64,000 bases of DNA, taken from the NCBI RefSeq assembly GCF_004343155.1, contig NZ_SMDC01000002.1:496001-560000 (forward strand). The letters run 5' to 3'. How positions within the stretch are numbered: position 1 is the first letter of the stretch; each line of letters begins with the position of its first letter. The stretch is from Marichromatium gracile (GTDB lineage Bacteria > Pseudomonadota > Gammaproteobacteria > Chromatiales > Chromatiaceae). A program made the position numbers and the translations under genes. The notes below the pieces were generated by a model that searched no databases, was not told the origin of the DNA, and worked only from the letters and a program-made list of their open reading frames with translations. This document shows, piece by piece, positions 41,227 through 53,707 of the stretch.

Positions 41227-41789
41227 TGCAGGTGATCGAGACCGAACTGCCGGGCGTGCTGATCCTCGAACCCAAGGTGTTCGGGGACGCGCGCGGCTAC
41301 TTCCTGGAGACCTATCGCGCCAACCGCTATGCCGAATTCGGCATCCCGCCGCTGGTGCAGGACAACCAGTCCTATTCGACCCACGGCGTGCTGCGCGGCC
41401 TGCACGTGCAGCACCCGCACGCCCAGGGCAAGCTGGTACAGGTGCTCGAGGGCGAGGTGTTCGACGTCGCCGTCGACATTCGCCGCGGCTCGCCGCACTT
41501 CGGCCGCTGGACCGGGGTGACCCTCTCGGGCGAGAACAAGCGCCAGTTCTGGGTGCCGCCGGGCTTCGCCCACGGCTTCGTGGTGACCGGCGAGCATGCC
41601 CTGTTCGTCTACAAGAACACCGACTACTACAGTCCCGAGACCGAGTTCAGCGTCCGTTGGGACGACCCCGCGATCGGTATCGAATGGCCGCTCGAGGGCG
41701 CGCCGTCGCTGTCGCAGAAGGACGGCGCGGCGCGCTGTCTGGCCGATATCCCGGCGGATCGTCTCCCCGGCTACGAGGATTACGCATGA
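41223..41789 (+). CDS. rfbC: dTDP-4-dehydrorhamnose 3,5-epimerase
   Basis: A 188-residue cupin epimerase. [29 protein letters not shown] (catalytic His), [12 protein letters not shown] and YKNTDYY are the RmlC motifs. The start overlaps the rfbA stop by 4 bases (ATGA), and the stop overlaps rfbD the same way. Confidence 0.96.
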   Translation: MMQVIETELPGVLILEPKVFGDARGYFLETYRANRYAEFGIPPLVQDNQSYSTHGVLRGLHVQHPHAQGKLVQVLEGEVFDVAVDIRRGSPHFGRWTGVTLSGENKRQFWVPPGFAHGFVVTGEHALFVYKNTDYYSPETEFSVRWDDPAIGIEWPLEGAPSLSQKDGAARCLADIPADRLPGYEDYA

Positions 41790-42697
41790 GTCACAAACAC
41801 CAGACCCCCGAGCGTCCACGCCTGCTGCTGATCGGCGCCAACGGCCAGGTCGGCTGGGAGCTGCGTCGCACCCTCGCCGGGCTGGGCGAGGTGGTGGCCG
41901 CCTCGCTCGAGGGCGAATACGGGCCGACCATCGATCTGATGGACCCGAAATCGCTGGCGCGGCTGGTCGACGAGGCGCGTCCCGACGCGGTGATCAACGC
42001 CGCGGCCTACACCGCGGTCGATCGCGCCGAACAGGACCGCGACAGCGCCCAGCGGATCAACGCCGATGCCGTCGGTGAACTCGGCGTGCTGCTCGCCAAG
42101 CGCGCCGTCCCGGTGGTGCACTACTCGACCGACTTCGTCTTCTCCGGCACCCTCGGGCGTCCCTACACCGAGGATGACCAGCCCGATCCGCTCAACGTCT
42201 ACGGCGAGACCAAGCTCGCCGGTGAGCGCGCCTTGCTCGACGCCGGCGCCCGCGCCCTGGTGTTCCGCACCAGCTGGGTCTATGGCGCGCGCGGCGCGAA
42301 CTTCCTGCTGACCATGCGCCGGCTGTTCGCCGAGCGCGACGAGCTGCGCGTGGTCGACGACCAGATCGGTTCGCCGACCTGGAGCCGGATGCTCGCCGAG
42401 ATGACCGCCCAGGTGCTCTACCGGGTGCTGCGCGGCGAGCTCGACCTCGACGAGGTCGGCGGTCTCTATCACCTCACCGGCGGCGGCGAGGTGAGCTGGT
42501 ACGGCTTCGCCTGCGCCATCCTCGAGGCCTGTGGCGAGGGCTGCAACCTCACCCCGATCCCCTCCTCGGAGTATCCCGCGCCGGCGCCGCGTCCGGCCTA
42601 CTCGGTGCTCGACAACGGTCACTTCGAGCGCACCTTCGGGCTGGCGATGCCGCACTGGCGCGACTCGCTGGCGCAGTGTCTCGAGGAGCTCGACTGA
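41786..42697 (+). CDS. rfbD: dTDP-4-dehydrorhamnose reductase
   Basis: A 303-residue reductase completing dTDP-L-rhamnose. LLIGANGQVGWELRR (NADPH site), NAAAYTAVDRAE, HYSTDFVFSG and YGETKLAGE (Tyr-x3-Lys). The ATG overlaps the rfbC stop, so all four rfb genes form one coupled operon. A hairpin follows. Confidence 0.95.
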   Translation: MSHKHQTPERPRLLLIGANGQVGWELRRTLAGLGEVVAASLEGEYGPTIDLMDPKSLARLVDEARPDAVINAAAYTAVDRAEQDRDSAQRINADAVGELGVLLAKRAVPVVHYSTDFVFSGTLGRPYTEDDQPDPLNVYGETKLAGERALLDAGARALVFRTSWVYGARGANFLLTMRRLFAERDELRVVDDQIGSPTWSRMLAEMTAQVLYRVLRGELDLDEVGGLYHLTGGGEVSWYGFACAILEACGEGCNLTPIPSSEYPAPAPRPAYSVLDNGHFERTFGLAMPHWRDSLAQCLEELD

Positions 42698-42705
42698 GCC
42701 ACCGT

Positions 42706-42730
42706 TCCGGCGGCGCCGTCGCCCGCCGGA
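42706..42730. terminator. Terminator-like hairpin after rfbD
   Basis: Perfect 8-bp stem TCCGGCGG / CCGCCGGA with a 9-base loop, lying between converging rfbD and the small membrane-peptide gene. No T-run. Confidence 0.5.
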
Positions 42731-42736
42731 CACCGC

Positions 42737-42874
42737 TCAGGGACAGGCGCGGCACGTGGGGCTTGCCTCCCCGGCCACTGGCGGGCCGATCTCCGTGCCC
42801 AGCGCGACGATGGCGAGCAGTGCCGCGAGCGCTGCGAACCATCCCAACGCCTGTCGTCCCTTCGATGTCGACAT
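42737..42874 (-). CDS. Small single-helix membrane peptide (45 residues)
   Basis: MSTSKGRQALGWFAALAALL, one membrane helix (LGWFAALAALLAIVALG), then a short outer segment ending CRACP with two cysteines in CxxC. A strong GGAGGA ribosome site lies about 9 bases upstream of the ATG, which supports translation. No family recognised. It is divergent from the MocR regulator and shares the promoter gap containing the repeat operators, so it may be regulated by it. Confidence 0.55.
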   Translation of the reverse strand: MSTSKGRQALGWFAALAALLAIVALGTEIGPPVAGEASPTCRACP

Positions 42875-42961
42875 CCCGTGTTCCTCCTGCCTAAGCTTGC
42901 GAGTCATTAGGCTAGGCGGCCCGCTGCGGCGGGCACAGAGACAAATCCAAGGAAAATGACC

Positions 42962-43017
42962 GATACAGTTGTCGCTCTCGCGCCATCTGTACCGGTCGGT
43001 TGTCGGGAAACTGTACC
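42962..43017. promoter_or_regulatory. Repeat operators upstream of the MocR gene
   Basis: CTGTACC occurs twice in direct orientation (42987-42993 and 43011-43017), 24 bases apart. A near-inverted copy, GATACAG, lies at 42962-42968. Direct repeats plus an inverted copy are the usual arrangement for MocR/PdxR-type dimers. They end 4 bases before the ATG at 43022, which suggests autorepression and supports that start. Confidence 0.6.
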
Positions 43018-43021
43018 TGTT

Positions 43022-44443
43022 ATGTCGACATCCTATCGCTATGCCGAGATCGCCGCCGCGCTGGAGGCGCGGATGCGCGACGGGCTCTACCGCCCGGGCG
43101 AGCGGCTGCCCGGGGTACGCCGGCTGGCACGCGAGTTCGGGGTGAGTATCGGCACCGTGCTCGAAGCGCTGCACCGGCTCGAGGCGCAGGGGCGGGTGCG
43201 GGCGCGGGCACGTTCGGGCTATTACGTGCAGGCGCCGACCCGCTCGGCCCAGCCGGCGATCTCGACGCCACCCCCGGCACCGGCGCCGGTGCGCGGGCAG
43301 GACATGGTGTTGCGGCTGCTGCAGGCGGCCAACGACCCGGCCTTCGTCCAGCTCGGCGCGGCGGTGCCCGATCCCCGGCTGTTGCCGCGCAAGGCGCTGG
43401 CGCGGGCGGTGGCCAGCGCCTACCGGCGCTATCCCGACGCGGCGATCGACTGCGCCTTCCCGCCCGGACTCGAGGCATTGCGTCGCCAGGTCGCCCGCCA
43501 CCTGAGCGCACACGGTACCCCCTTGCACCCGGACGCGCTGCTGATCACCAGCGGTTGTCTGGAGGCGGTGACGCTGGCGTTGCGCGCGCTCACCCGTCCC
43601 GGCGATGTGGTGGCGGTGGAGTCACCGACCTACTACGGGCTGCTGCAGGCGCTCGATGCGCTCGGGCTGCAGGCGCTGGAGATCCCCACCGACCCGGCCC
43701 AGGGCATCAGTCTGGAGGCGCTCGGTTTCGCCCTGGAACAGTGGTCGGTGGCCGCCTGTATCGTCACCACCAACTTCAGCAACCCGCTCGGCGCGGTGCT
43801 CTCGAGCGCGCGCAAGCGTGCCCTGAGCGAGCTGCTGGCCGCTCATGGGGTGGCGCTGATCGAGGACGACATCTACGGCGATCTGGCCTTTTCGGGTGTG
43901 CGCCCGGACACCGCCAAGTGTTATGACCGGGAGGGGCGGGTGATCTACTGCGGCTCCTTCTCCAAGACCCTGTCGCCGGGGATGCGGGTGGGCTGGGTCG
44001 CGCCGGGCGTCGAGTTCGAGCGCATCGAATTCCTCAAGTACGCCACCAACCTGGCCGCACCTTCGGTGCTCCAGCTCGCCCTCGCCGAGCTGCTCGCCAG
44101 CGGTGCCTATCTGCGTCATCTGCGCGAGGTCAGCGCGGGGTTTGCGCTGGCGGTGGGGCGGATGCGTCATGCCGTCGAGCGTCACTTCCCGCCCGGCACC
44201 CGGGTGACGCGACCGAGCGGCGGTTTCCTGCTGTGGCTGCAGCTGCCGGCGGGGATCGACAGCATGGCGCTGCACGCGCGCGCCCATCGCGAGGGGATCA
44301 GCATCGCCCCGGGGCCGATGTTCTCGGCCAGCGGCAAGTATCGCGACTGTCTGCGGCTCAATGCCGCGGTGCCCTGGACCCCGGCGGTGGAACGGGCGCT
44401 GCGCCGGCTCGGCGCGCTGGCGCGCGAGCTGGCCGGCGACTGA
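43022..44443 (+). CDS. MocR-family regulator (GntR wHTH fused to aminotransferase fold)
   Basis: A 473-residue protein. The N-terminal GntR winged helix (YRPGERLPGVRRLAREFGVSIGTVLEALHRL) is joined to a fold-type I aminotransferase domain with the PLP lysine in GSFSKTLSPGMRVGW, IEDDIYGDL and TNFSNPLG. MocR proteins sense PLP or amino compounds and act on genes next to them. The ATG at 43022 gives the usual length; an upstream ATG at 42956 would overlap the operators. It converges with the methyltransferase gene. Confidence 0.9.
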   Translation: MSTSYRYAEIAAALEARMRDGLYRPGERLPGVRRLAREFGVSIGTVLEALHRLEAQGRVRARARSGYYVQAPTRSAQPAISTPPPAPAPVRGQDMVLRLLQAANDPAFVQLGAAVPDPRLLPRKALARAVASAYRRYPDAAIDCAFPPGLEALRRQVARHLSAHGTPLHPDALLITSGCLEAVTLALRALTRPGDVVAVESPTYYGLLQALDALGLQALEIPTDPAQGISLEALGFALEQWSVAACIVTTNFSNPLGAVLSSARKRALSELLAAHGVALIEDDIYGDLAFSGVRPDTAKCYDREGRVIYCGSFSKTLSPGMRVGWVAPGVEFERIEFLKYATNLAAPSVLQLALAELLASGAYLRHLREVSAGFALAVGRMRHAVERHFPPGTRVTRPSGGFLLWLQLPAGIDSMALHARAHREGISIAPGPMFSASGKYRDCLRLNAAVPWTPAVERALRRLGALARELAGD

Positions 44444-44449
44444 GGGCGA

Positions 44450-45073
44450 TCAGGCGACGCGGTAGAGACAGACCTGACCCTGCGAGCCCTCCTCGCGGAT
44501 ATAGTCGGTGGTGCGGGTCTCGATCTCCTGCCACCGCCCGGCGTCGGTGATCGCGGCGATCTCGCGGGCGTAGTCGTCCTCTGCCCAGGCGCGGTCGCGC
44601 ACGGTGAAGCAGATGTGACCGCCGGGGCGGGTGATGCGAATCAGCTCGTGCAGCGCCTGCGGACCGACATGGCCACAGGTGAAGGTGCCGACACAGAGCA
44701 CGGCATCGTAGCGGTCGTCGGCGATTGCCAGGCGGCTGGTCAGGTCGCCCTGGTCGAGGCTGCGATAGATGCCCTTGGCGCGGGCCTGTTCGAGCATGTC
44801 GACCGAGTAGTCGAGACCGTCGAGTAGGCGGTAGCCCGCCCGATGGAGGCAAGCGCCAGCGAGTCCGGTGCCGCAACCGGCGTCGAGCACCTCGGCGCTC
44901 GGGTCGTCGAGGTGTTCCATCAGCAATCCCCCGGCGATCGCCGGGGCGACATAGTCCATCTTGCCGGTGAGATCGGCGTCGTAGTTGGCCGCCCACTCGC
45001 GATAGGCGCTGGTGATCGCGTCCTTGTCGCCGGAGGCGAGTGCGCGTTCGAGGATGTCGTGGTGGTCGCTCAT
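44450..45073 (-). CDS. Class I SAM-dependent methyltransferase
   Basis: A 207-residue methyltransferase with motif I VLDAGCGTGLAGACL, GLDYSVDMLEQAR, DAVLCVGTFTCGHV and RPGGHICFTVRD. Similar proteins are annotated as Williams-Beuren-type or ubiquinone-type methyltransferases; the substrate is unknown. The ATG at 45073 follows CAGGAGTCC. A conserved TSAYREWAANYDADL N-terminal segment precedes motif I. It ends 6 bases from the MocR stop. Confidence 0.85.
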   Translation of the reverse strand: MSDHHDILERALASGDKDAITSAYREWAANYDADLTGKMDYVAPAIAGGLLMEHLDDPSAEVLDAGCGTGLAGACLHRAGYRLLDGLDYSVDMLEQARAKGIYRSLDQGDLTSRLAIADDRYDAVLCVGTFTCGHVGPQALHELIRITRPGGHICFTVRDRAWAEDDYAREIAAITDAGRWQEIETRTTDYIREEGSQGQVCLYRVA

Positions 45074-45336
45074 CGAGGACTCCTGGAGGCTGGACGAGCG
45101 CGGGCATTCCCGCGACTCGGGACGCGTGCTTGTGCGTCCGGGTGATGATGCGTCCTGGCCTGGTGTGACCGGGTCATGGATGGTGCGGCACGCGCTTGGT
45201 GCCGGATGGGACGCATCGGATATGTCCCCGTCATCCTGTCGAGTCGGCGCGGCGGTTGTCAAATCGACGCCCGGGTGGTCGCGATCCGCGCCGGGGAGGG
45301 CGAGTGGCCCCGGCGCCGCTGGGCGCCGGAGCTGGA

Positions 45337-45359
45337 CACCCGCGCCGGGCGCGCGGGTG
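45337..45359 (-). terminator. Hairpin beyond betT
   Basis: Perfect 9-bp stem CACCCGCGC / GCGCGGGTG with a 5-base loop, 9 bases beyond the betT stop. The rest of the ~295-base gap (45074-45368) shows no gene. Confidence 0.5.
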
Positions 45360-45368
45360 CGGGGGGGA

Positions 45369-47384
45369 TCAGCGGTCGAGATGCAGGAACTGCATGTGCC
45401 GCTCGTACTGGTTGAGGATGTCGTTGATCACCTGGGCCTTGCTATAGCCGACCAGGTCATACTCCTGGCCCCCCTCGCGGAGGAAGACCTCGGCGCGGTA
45501 GTAGCGCTCGTTCTCGTGGTGCGCGGCGATGTTGCCGGACTGGCCGAGCGCGAACACCGGCTTGGCGGAGCCGATCAGGTTGACCATGTAGAAGAAGTCC
45601 ATCTCGTTGCCGTGCTTGACCTGCAGACACAGCCGGTGGTCCTCGGTGTCATGGCTCAGCTCGGTGTCGAGTCCGCGCTGATTGAGCGCCTGCGAGACCT
45701 CCGCCATCGCCGGCTCCACGGTCTCGTGCAGGAATTGTTCGACGAACTGGCGCGAGGGGAAGTGGACGATGCGCGAGAGCCGCTCCTTCCAGCCCAGCCC
45801 CTTGTCCGAGATCGCCGGGGCGAAGTCGATGTTCTCGGCCTTCCGCTTGGTCGCCTCCTGACGCAGGCTGTAGTGCAGCGACCACATGAACAGCAGCAGG
45901 ATCACCGAGAAGGGCAGCGCCGAGACCACCACCACCGACTGCAGCGAGTTGAAGCCGCCGGCGAACAGTAGCCCGAGGGTGATCAACCCGGTGAGCGCGG
46001 CCCAGAACAGGCGCAGCCAGATCGGCGCATCCTGCTCCGAGGTCAGGCCCTTGGTGCTGAGGTTGGCCAGCACCAGGGCGCCGGAGTCGGCCGAGGTGAT
46101 GAAGAAGATCAGCCCCAGCACCACCGCCAGGCCGGACCACAGCGAGGCGGCCGGATAGTGGTCGAAGAAGGCGAACAGGCCCATTGCCGGGTCGTTGACG
46201 GCGATCTCGCCGAGTTCGACGGCGCCGTTGTTGACCAGGTCGATGGCGCTGTTACCGAAGATCGAGAACCAGGCGAAGATGAAGCCGAGCGGGATGAACA
46301 TCGCCCCGAGCACGAACTCGCGCAGCGTGCGCCCGCGCGAGATGCGCGCGATGAACAGCCCGACGAAGGGCGACCAGGCCAGCCACCAGGCCCAGAAGAA
46401 CACCGTCCAGCCGGCCTTCCAGGAGGCCCCTTCGGCGCCGTCATAGGCGTAGACGTCGAAGGTCTTGCCGATCAGGCCCTGGAAGTAGTCGCCGATGTTC
46501 TGCACCAGACCGTTGAGCAGGTACAGCGTCGGTCCCATCAACAGCAGCGCGATCAGCAGCAGGGTGGCGAAGCCCATGTTGATCTCCGAGAGTCGGCGCA
46601 CGCCGCGCTCGACCCCGGAGATCGCCGACAGGCCGGCGAGGATGATGACGGTGACGATGATCGCCGCCTGGACCAGCTTGCTCGACTCGATGCCGAAGAT
46701 GTGGGTCATGCCGGCGTTGGCCTGGAGCACGCCGATACCGAGGCTGGTGGCGATGCCGAACAGGGTGCAGACCACGCCGAAGGTGTCGACGGTGTGACCG
46801 ATCCAGCCGGCGGCGCGCTTGCGCCCGATCAGCGGCACCAGCGCCGAGCGTAGCGCCAGGGGCATCTTGTGGCGATAGGCGAAGTAGGCCAGCGCCATGC
46901 CCATCAGGGCGTAGAGCCCCCAGCCGTGCACCCCCCAGTGGAGGAAGGTCTGGGCGATGGCGGCGCGCTCGGCCGGTTGCAGCGCGGTCTCCGCGCCGCC
47001 GGGCGGGGTGAGGAAGTGGGCGAGCGGCTCGGAGGCGCCGAAGAACAGCAGGTCGATGCCGATGCCCGCCGAGAACAGCATTGCCGCCCAGGTGACATAG
47101 TTGAAGTCCGGGGTGGCGTGATCCGGGCCGAGACGGATGTCGCCGTAGCGCGAGAGCGCGATGAACAGCACGAAGCCGCTATAGGCGGCGAGCGCGAGCA
47201 TGTAGTACCAGCCGAAGTGGTCGGAGACCCAGCCGAGCGCGAGCCCGAGCAGTGCCTCGGTCCTGGCGGGGAAGAGCATGGTGATGGCGATCAGCAGCGC
47301 GGTCAGCGCCGCCGAGGCGATGAACACCGTGCGATTGACCTCGAGCGGCCGCTGGCCGTGGTCGTCGTCGATGAAGCTTTGCAT
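45369..47384 (-). CDS. betT: Choline BCCT transporter BetT
   Basis: A 671-residue betaine/choline/carnitine transporter with twelve helices. The substrate-site segment FFWAWWLAWSPFVGLFIARISRG is diagnostic of BCCT carriers. A long cytoplasmic C-terminal domain (about 170 residues) like E. coli BetT serves in osmosensing. Third gene of the betB-betA-betT run; imports choline for conversion to glycine betaine. Confidence 0.95.
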   Translation of the reverse strand: MQSFIDDDHGQRPLEVNRTVFIASAALTALLIAITMLFPARTEALLGLALGWVSDHFGWYYMLALAAYSGFVLFIALSRYGDIRLGPDHATPDFNYVTWAAMLFSAGIGIDLLFFGASEPLAHFLTPPGGAETALQPAERAAIAQTFLHWGVHGWGLYALMGMALAYFAYRHKMPLALRSALVPLIGRKRAAGWIGHTVDTFGVVCTLFGIATSLGIGVLQANAGMTHIFGIESSKLVQAAIIVTVIILAGLSAISGVERGVRRLSEINMGFATLLLIALLLMGPTLYLLNGLVQNIGDYFQGLIGKTFDVYAYDGAEGASWKAGWTVFFWAWWLAWSPFVGLFIARISRGRTLREFVLGAMFIPLGFIFAWFSIFGNSAIDLVNNGAVELGEIAVNDPAMGLFAFFDHYPAASLWSGLAVVLGLIFFITSADSGALVLANLSTKGLTSEQDAPIWLRLFWAALTGLITLGLLFAGGFNSLQSVVVVSALPFSVILLLFMWSLHYSLRQEATKRKAENIDFAPAISDKGLGWKERLSRIVHFPSRQFVEQFLHETVEPAMAEVSQALNQRGLDTELSHDTEDHRLCLQVKHGNEMDFFYMVNLIGSAKPVFALGQSGNIAAHHENERYYRAEVFLREGGQEYDLVGYSKAQVINDILNQYERHMQFLHLDR

Positions 47385-47571
47385 GGTTGATGGTATCGAT
47401 TGCTGGAAGGGATCGGTCCCTGACCGGACCCTCGCTCGGTGCCGGGAAACGCGTCCCGTCGCGGTGACGGAGCGCGTTTCCTCGACCCGCCGATGGGTCG
47501 GGCTGATGGCCGCGGGGCCACGGGACCGGATGGCGGGCGTGACGTCGCGGCGTCACGCCCCGGACGCCGGA

Positions 47572-49248
47572 TCAGGCGTCGCGTCGCGGAGCCGCGCCCT
47601 GGGCCTGGTAGTAATCCACCTCGGCGCGTGGCAGCGGGTCGATTCCGCGAATACGGTCGGCGATCTTCTCGGCGAGCATGATGGTGGTCGCGTTGAGATT
47701 GCCGGTGATGATCTGCGGCATGATCGAGGCATCGACCACGCGCAGCGCCTCGAGCCCGTGCACCCGGCCCTGGCCGTCGACGACGCTGTCGGGGCCGCTG
47801 CCCATGGCACAGGTGCAGGAGGGGTGATAGGCGGTCTCGCCGTGGGCGCGGACGAAGGCGTCGAGCTCGGCGTCGCTCTGCAGCTCGGCGGTGGGCGCGA
47901 TCTCGCGGCCGGTGTAGGGGGCGAGCGCCGGCTGGGCGAAGATCTCGCGGGTGATGCGGATGGCGGCGCGGAACTCCTCCCAGTCCTGCGGCTGCGACAT
48001 GTAGTTGAAGCGGATGCTCGGGGCCGCCTTGGGGTCGCGCGAGTTGAGCTTCACCCGGCCGCGGCTGGGCGAGCGCATCGAGCCGACATGGGCCTGGAAG
48101 CCGTGGGCCTTGACCGCGTTGCGTCCGTCGTAGCGCACCGCGATGGGCAGGAAGTGGTACTGGATGTTGGGCCACTCGAAGCGTGCGTGGGAGCGGATGA
48201 AGCCGCCGGCCTCGAACTGGTTGCTCGCGCCCAGTCCGCTGCCGGCGAACAGCCACTCGGCGCCGATGCGCAGCTGGTTCCAGGGCTTGAGCGCCGGGGC
48301 GATGGAGACCGGCTGGCGGCACTCGTACTGGATGTAGAGTTCGAGATGGTCCTGGAGGTTGTTGCCGACGCCGGGCAGATCGAGCACCTCGGGGATGTCG
48401 TGCTCGGCGAGCCAGGCGCCGGGGCCGACCCCGGAGCGCTGCAGGATCTGCGGCGAGGCGATGGCCCCGGCGCAGAGCAGCACCTCGCGGCGGGCATGGG
48501 CCTGTTGCTGTTTGCCGCGATGCTCGAAGGCGACGCCGACGGCACGCTTGCCGGAGAACAGGATACGGTCGGTGGTGGCGCGGGTGAGGATGTCCAGGCC
48601 GGGGCGGTGACGGGCCATGTCGAGATAGCCGCGCGCGGTGCTCGCCCGCCGCCCCTGCGGGGTGACGAAGCGGTCCATCGGGCCGAAGCCCTCCTGCTGA
48701 TAGCCGTTGAGGTCGTCGGTGCGCGCATAGCCGGCCTGTACCCCGGCCTCGATCATCGCCGCGAACAGCTCGTTGTTGCCGGCCTTGGGCGTGGCCACCC
48801 CGATCGGGCCGCTGGCGCCGTGATAGTCGTTGCCGCCGATGTCGCGCGACTCGGCCTTCTTGAAGTAGGGCAGGCAGTCGCGGTAGGTCCAGTCCTCGAG
48901 TCCGTCGCGCCGGGCCCAGTGGTCGAAGTCGAGGGCGTTGCCGCGGATGTAGCACATGCCGTTGATCAGCGACGAGCCGCCCAGCCCCTTGCCGCGTCCG
49001 CAGTCCATGCGGCGATTGTCCATGTGCGGCTCGGGGTCGGTCTGGTAGCCCCAGTTGTAGCGTCGGCCCTGCAGCGGGTAGGCGAGGGCGGCGGGCATCT
49101 GGGTGCGGAAGTCGAGTCGGTGATCGCGTCCGCCCGCCTCGAGCAGCAACACCGAGACCCCGGCCTCTTCGGTCAGTCGCGCGGCCAGGGTGTTACCGGC
49201 CGAACCGGCACCGATGATGATGTAGTCGTATTCATTGTTCTCGTGCAT
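47572..49248 (-). CDS. betA: Choline dehydrogenase BetA
   Basis: A 558-residue GMC flavoenzyme oxidising choline to betaine aldehyde. FAD-binding [32 protein letters not shown] and the C-terminal [36 protein letters not shown] with the conserved His-Asn pair region ([12 protein letters not shown]). Follows betB by 114 bases and precedes betT by 187. Confidence 0.96.
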   Translation of the reverse strand: MHENNEYDYIIIGAGSAGNTLAARLTEEAGVSVLLLEAGGRDHRLDFRTQMPAALAYPLQGRRYNWGYQTDPEPHMDNRRMDCGRGKGLGGSSLINGMCYIRGNALDFDHWARRDGLEDWTYRDCLPYFKKAESRDIGGNDYHGASGPIGVATPKAGNNELFAAMIEAGVQAGYARTDDLNGYQQEGFGPMDRFVTPQGRRASTARGYLDMARHRPGLDILTRATTDRILFSGKRAVGVAFEHRGKQQQAHARREVLLCAGAIASPQILQRSGVGPGAWLAEHDIPEVLDLPGVGNNLQDHLELYIQYECRQPVSIAPALKPWNQLRIGAEWLFAGSGLGASNQFEAGGFIRSHARFEWPNIQYHFLPIAVRYDGRNAVKAHGFQAHVGSMRSPSRGRVKLNSRDPKAAPSIRFNYMSQPQDWEEFRAAIRITREIFAQPALAPYTGREIAPTAELQSDAELDAFVRAHGETAYHPSCTCAMGSGPDSVVDGQGRVHGLEALRVVDASIMPQIITGNLNATTIMLAEKIADRIRGIDPLPRAEVDYYQAQGAAPRRDA

Positions 49249-49362
49249 GGGGGCTCCTGTGGTGGCGAGCGCTCCCGCGCCGGCCGGCTGGGCACGGTCG
49301 GGGGAAGCGCAGGCTTGGGATGGTGGTCGTCGAGGGGCGGCGCGGGGCCGCCCGGGCGCAGG

Positions 49363-50829
49363 TCAGAACACCGACTCGAAGGTGTCGAGTTCGACCTGGA
49401 CGGATTTGGTGCGGGTGTAGTGCATCAGGGTCTCGATACCGTTCTCGCGACCGATGCCGGAGTGCTTGTAGCCGCCCACCGGCATCTGTGCCGGCGACTC
49501 GCCCCAGGTGTTGACCCAGCAGATGCCGGCCTCGAGACGGTGGATCAGACGATGGGCGCGCTTGAGGTCGGGGGTGACCACGCCGGCGGCCAGGCCGTAG
49601 TCGGTGGCGTTGGCGCGGGCGACGGCCTCGTCCTCGGTGGCGTAGCCGAGGATGCTCATCACCGGGCCGAAGATCTCCTCGCGGACGATGCGCATGTCGT
49701 CGCGACAGTCGCTGAACACCGTCGGCGCGACATAGGCGCCGTCTCCCAGCGCGCCGGTGGTGAGCCGTTCGCCGCCACACAGCAGCCGCGCGCCCTCGCG
49801 CTTGCCGGCGTCGATATGATCGAGCACCTGGGCCATGTGCTCGAAACCGACCAGCGGGCCGAAGTTGGTCTCGGGGTCGAGCGGGTCGCCGACGCGGATG
49901 CGTGCGACGCGCTCGAGCACCGCCGCCTCGAACTCGGCCAGGCGCGCCGTCGGCACGAACACCCGGGTGCCGTTGGTGCAGACCTGACCGGAGCTGTAGA
50001 AGTTGGCCATCATCGCCACGTCGGCGGCGAGCGCGAGGTCGGCGTCCTCGCCGACGATCAGCGGCGACTTGCCGCCGAGCTCCATGGTGACCTCCTTGAG
50101 CGTGGAGCCGGTGGCCGCCGCCGCGACCCGCTTGCCGGTGTCGACGCCGCCGGTGAAGGAGACCTTGTCGATGCCCGGATGGGCGGTGAGCATGGCGCCC
50201 ACCGCGCCGTCGCCCTGGACGACGTTGAACACCCCGTCGGGCAGTCCCGCCTCGGTATAGATCGCCGCCAGCTCGAGCGCGCTCAGCGGGGTGACCTCGC
50301 TCGGCTTGAACACCATGGCGTTGCCCGCGGCCAGCGCCGGGGCGGACTTCCACAGCGCGATCTGGATCGGATAGTTCCAGGCGCCGATGCCGGCGACCAC
50401 GCCGAGCGGTTCGCGCCGGGTATAGACGAAGCTGGTCTCGCGCAGCGGGATCTGCGTGCCCTCGATGGCGGCGGCCAGCCCGGCGTAGTACTCGAGCACG
50501 TCGGCGCCGGTGACGATGTCGACGGCCAGGGTCTCGGAGAGCGGCTTGCCGGTGTCGCGGGTCTCGAGTTCGGCGAGCGCGTCGTTGCGCTCGCGCAGCA
50601 GCGCCACGGCGCGCTGCAGCACCCGGGCGCGCTCGACGGCGGTGTAGCCGGCCCAGATGCGTTGACCGGCGCGGGCGCCGGCCACCGCGGCCTCGATCTC
50701 GGCGGCGTCGGAGGACTGGACCTCGGCGAGCACCGAGCCGTCGGCTGGGTTGATGGTCGCGAAGCTGGCCTGGTCGTCGCGGCGCGGGGTCGGACGACCG
50801 TCGATATAGGCGGTATGCGTCTGGCGCAT
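49363..50829 (-). CDS. betB: Betaine aldehyde dehydrogenase BetB
   Basis: A 488-residue NAD(P)-dependent aldehyde dehydrogenase making glycine betaine. Catalytic Glu in [11 protein letters not shown] and Cys in [42 protein letters not shown] cofactor segment split across the fold. The ATG at 50829 ([11 protein letters not shown]) has GCAGAGGG upstream. First gene of the run. betI, the usual choline-responsive repressor, is not next to it. Confidence 0.95.
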   Translation of the reverse strand: MRQTHTAYIDGRPTPRRDDQASFATINPADGSVLAEVQSSDAAEIEAAVAGARAGQRIWAGYTAVERARVLQRAVALLRERNDALAELETRDTGKPLSETLAVDIVTGADVLEYYAGLAAAIEGTQIPLRETSFVYTRREPLGVVAGIGAWNYPIQIALWKSAPALAAGNAMVFKPSEVTPLSALELAAIYTEAGLPDGVFNVVQGDGAVGAMLTAHPGIDKVSFTGGVDTGKRVAAAATGSTLKEVTMELGGKSPLIVGEDADLALAADVAMMANFYSSGQVCTNGTRVFVPTARLAEFEAAVLERVARIRVGDPLDPETNFGPLVGFEHMAQVLDHIDAGKREGARLLCGGERLTTGALGDGAYVAPTVFSDCRDDMRIVREEIFGPVMSILGYATEDEAVARANATDYGLAAGVVTPDLKRAHRLIHRLEAGICWVNTWGESPAQMPVGGYKHSGIGRENGIETLMHYTRTKSVQVELDTFESVF

Positions 50830-51218
50830 GATCGATGCCCTCTGCAATGTCGGATGATGGTGACGCCGCCGCTGGCCGGGATCGGGCCGGGACGGGCGTG
50901 CGATCGTGGTGCGAGATGGTGGTCTCACGGGATCGGGCGCGTTTGCTGCGGGGGGACCCGGGGCCGTCGGTATGGCGGGCGGATCGGGGAGCGCGCCGGG
51001 AAGACACTGAGATGGGCGGCTGTCGTCCCGAGTCGCGCGGTGGCACGGGGACGGCTCCTGGCCACGCTGAGTTCATCCCTGAAGGAGTCCCTCAGCGTCT
51101 TCCGGATGGGGTCAGTCGTGGCAGGGTGGACGGAGCGCCGGGGCGTCGCTCGGACGCCCGTCACCGCAGCCGGCGACGAGCGCGCGGACCAGGCGCCGCT
51201 CGATGGTCTGGAGCGGCA
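50830..51218. other. Intergenic region upstream of betB
   Basis: About 390 bases between betB and the end of lon, both on the minus strand. It contains a GCTGAG...CTCAGC inverted repeat near 51068-51096 and no credible gene. The betBAT promoter should be here; I could not identify a BetI or OmpR-type box. Confidence 0.45.
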
Positions 51219-53669
<2,451 letters not shown>

Positions 53670-53707
53670 GTCGGTACCTCGTTTCGCGTCGCTGCTCGAA
53701 AAACCCT

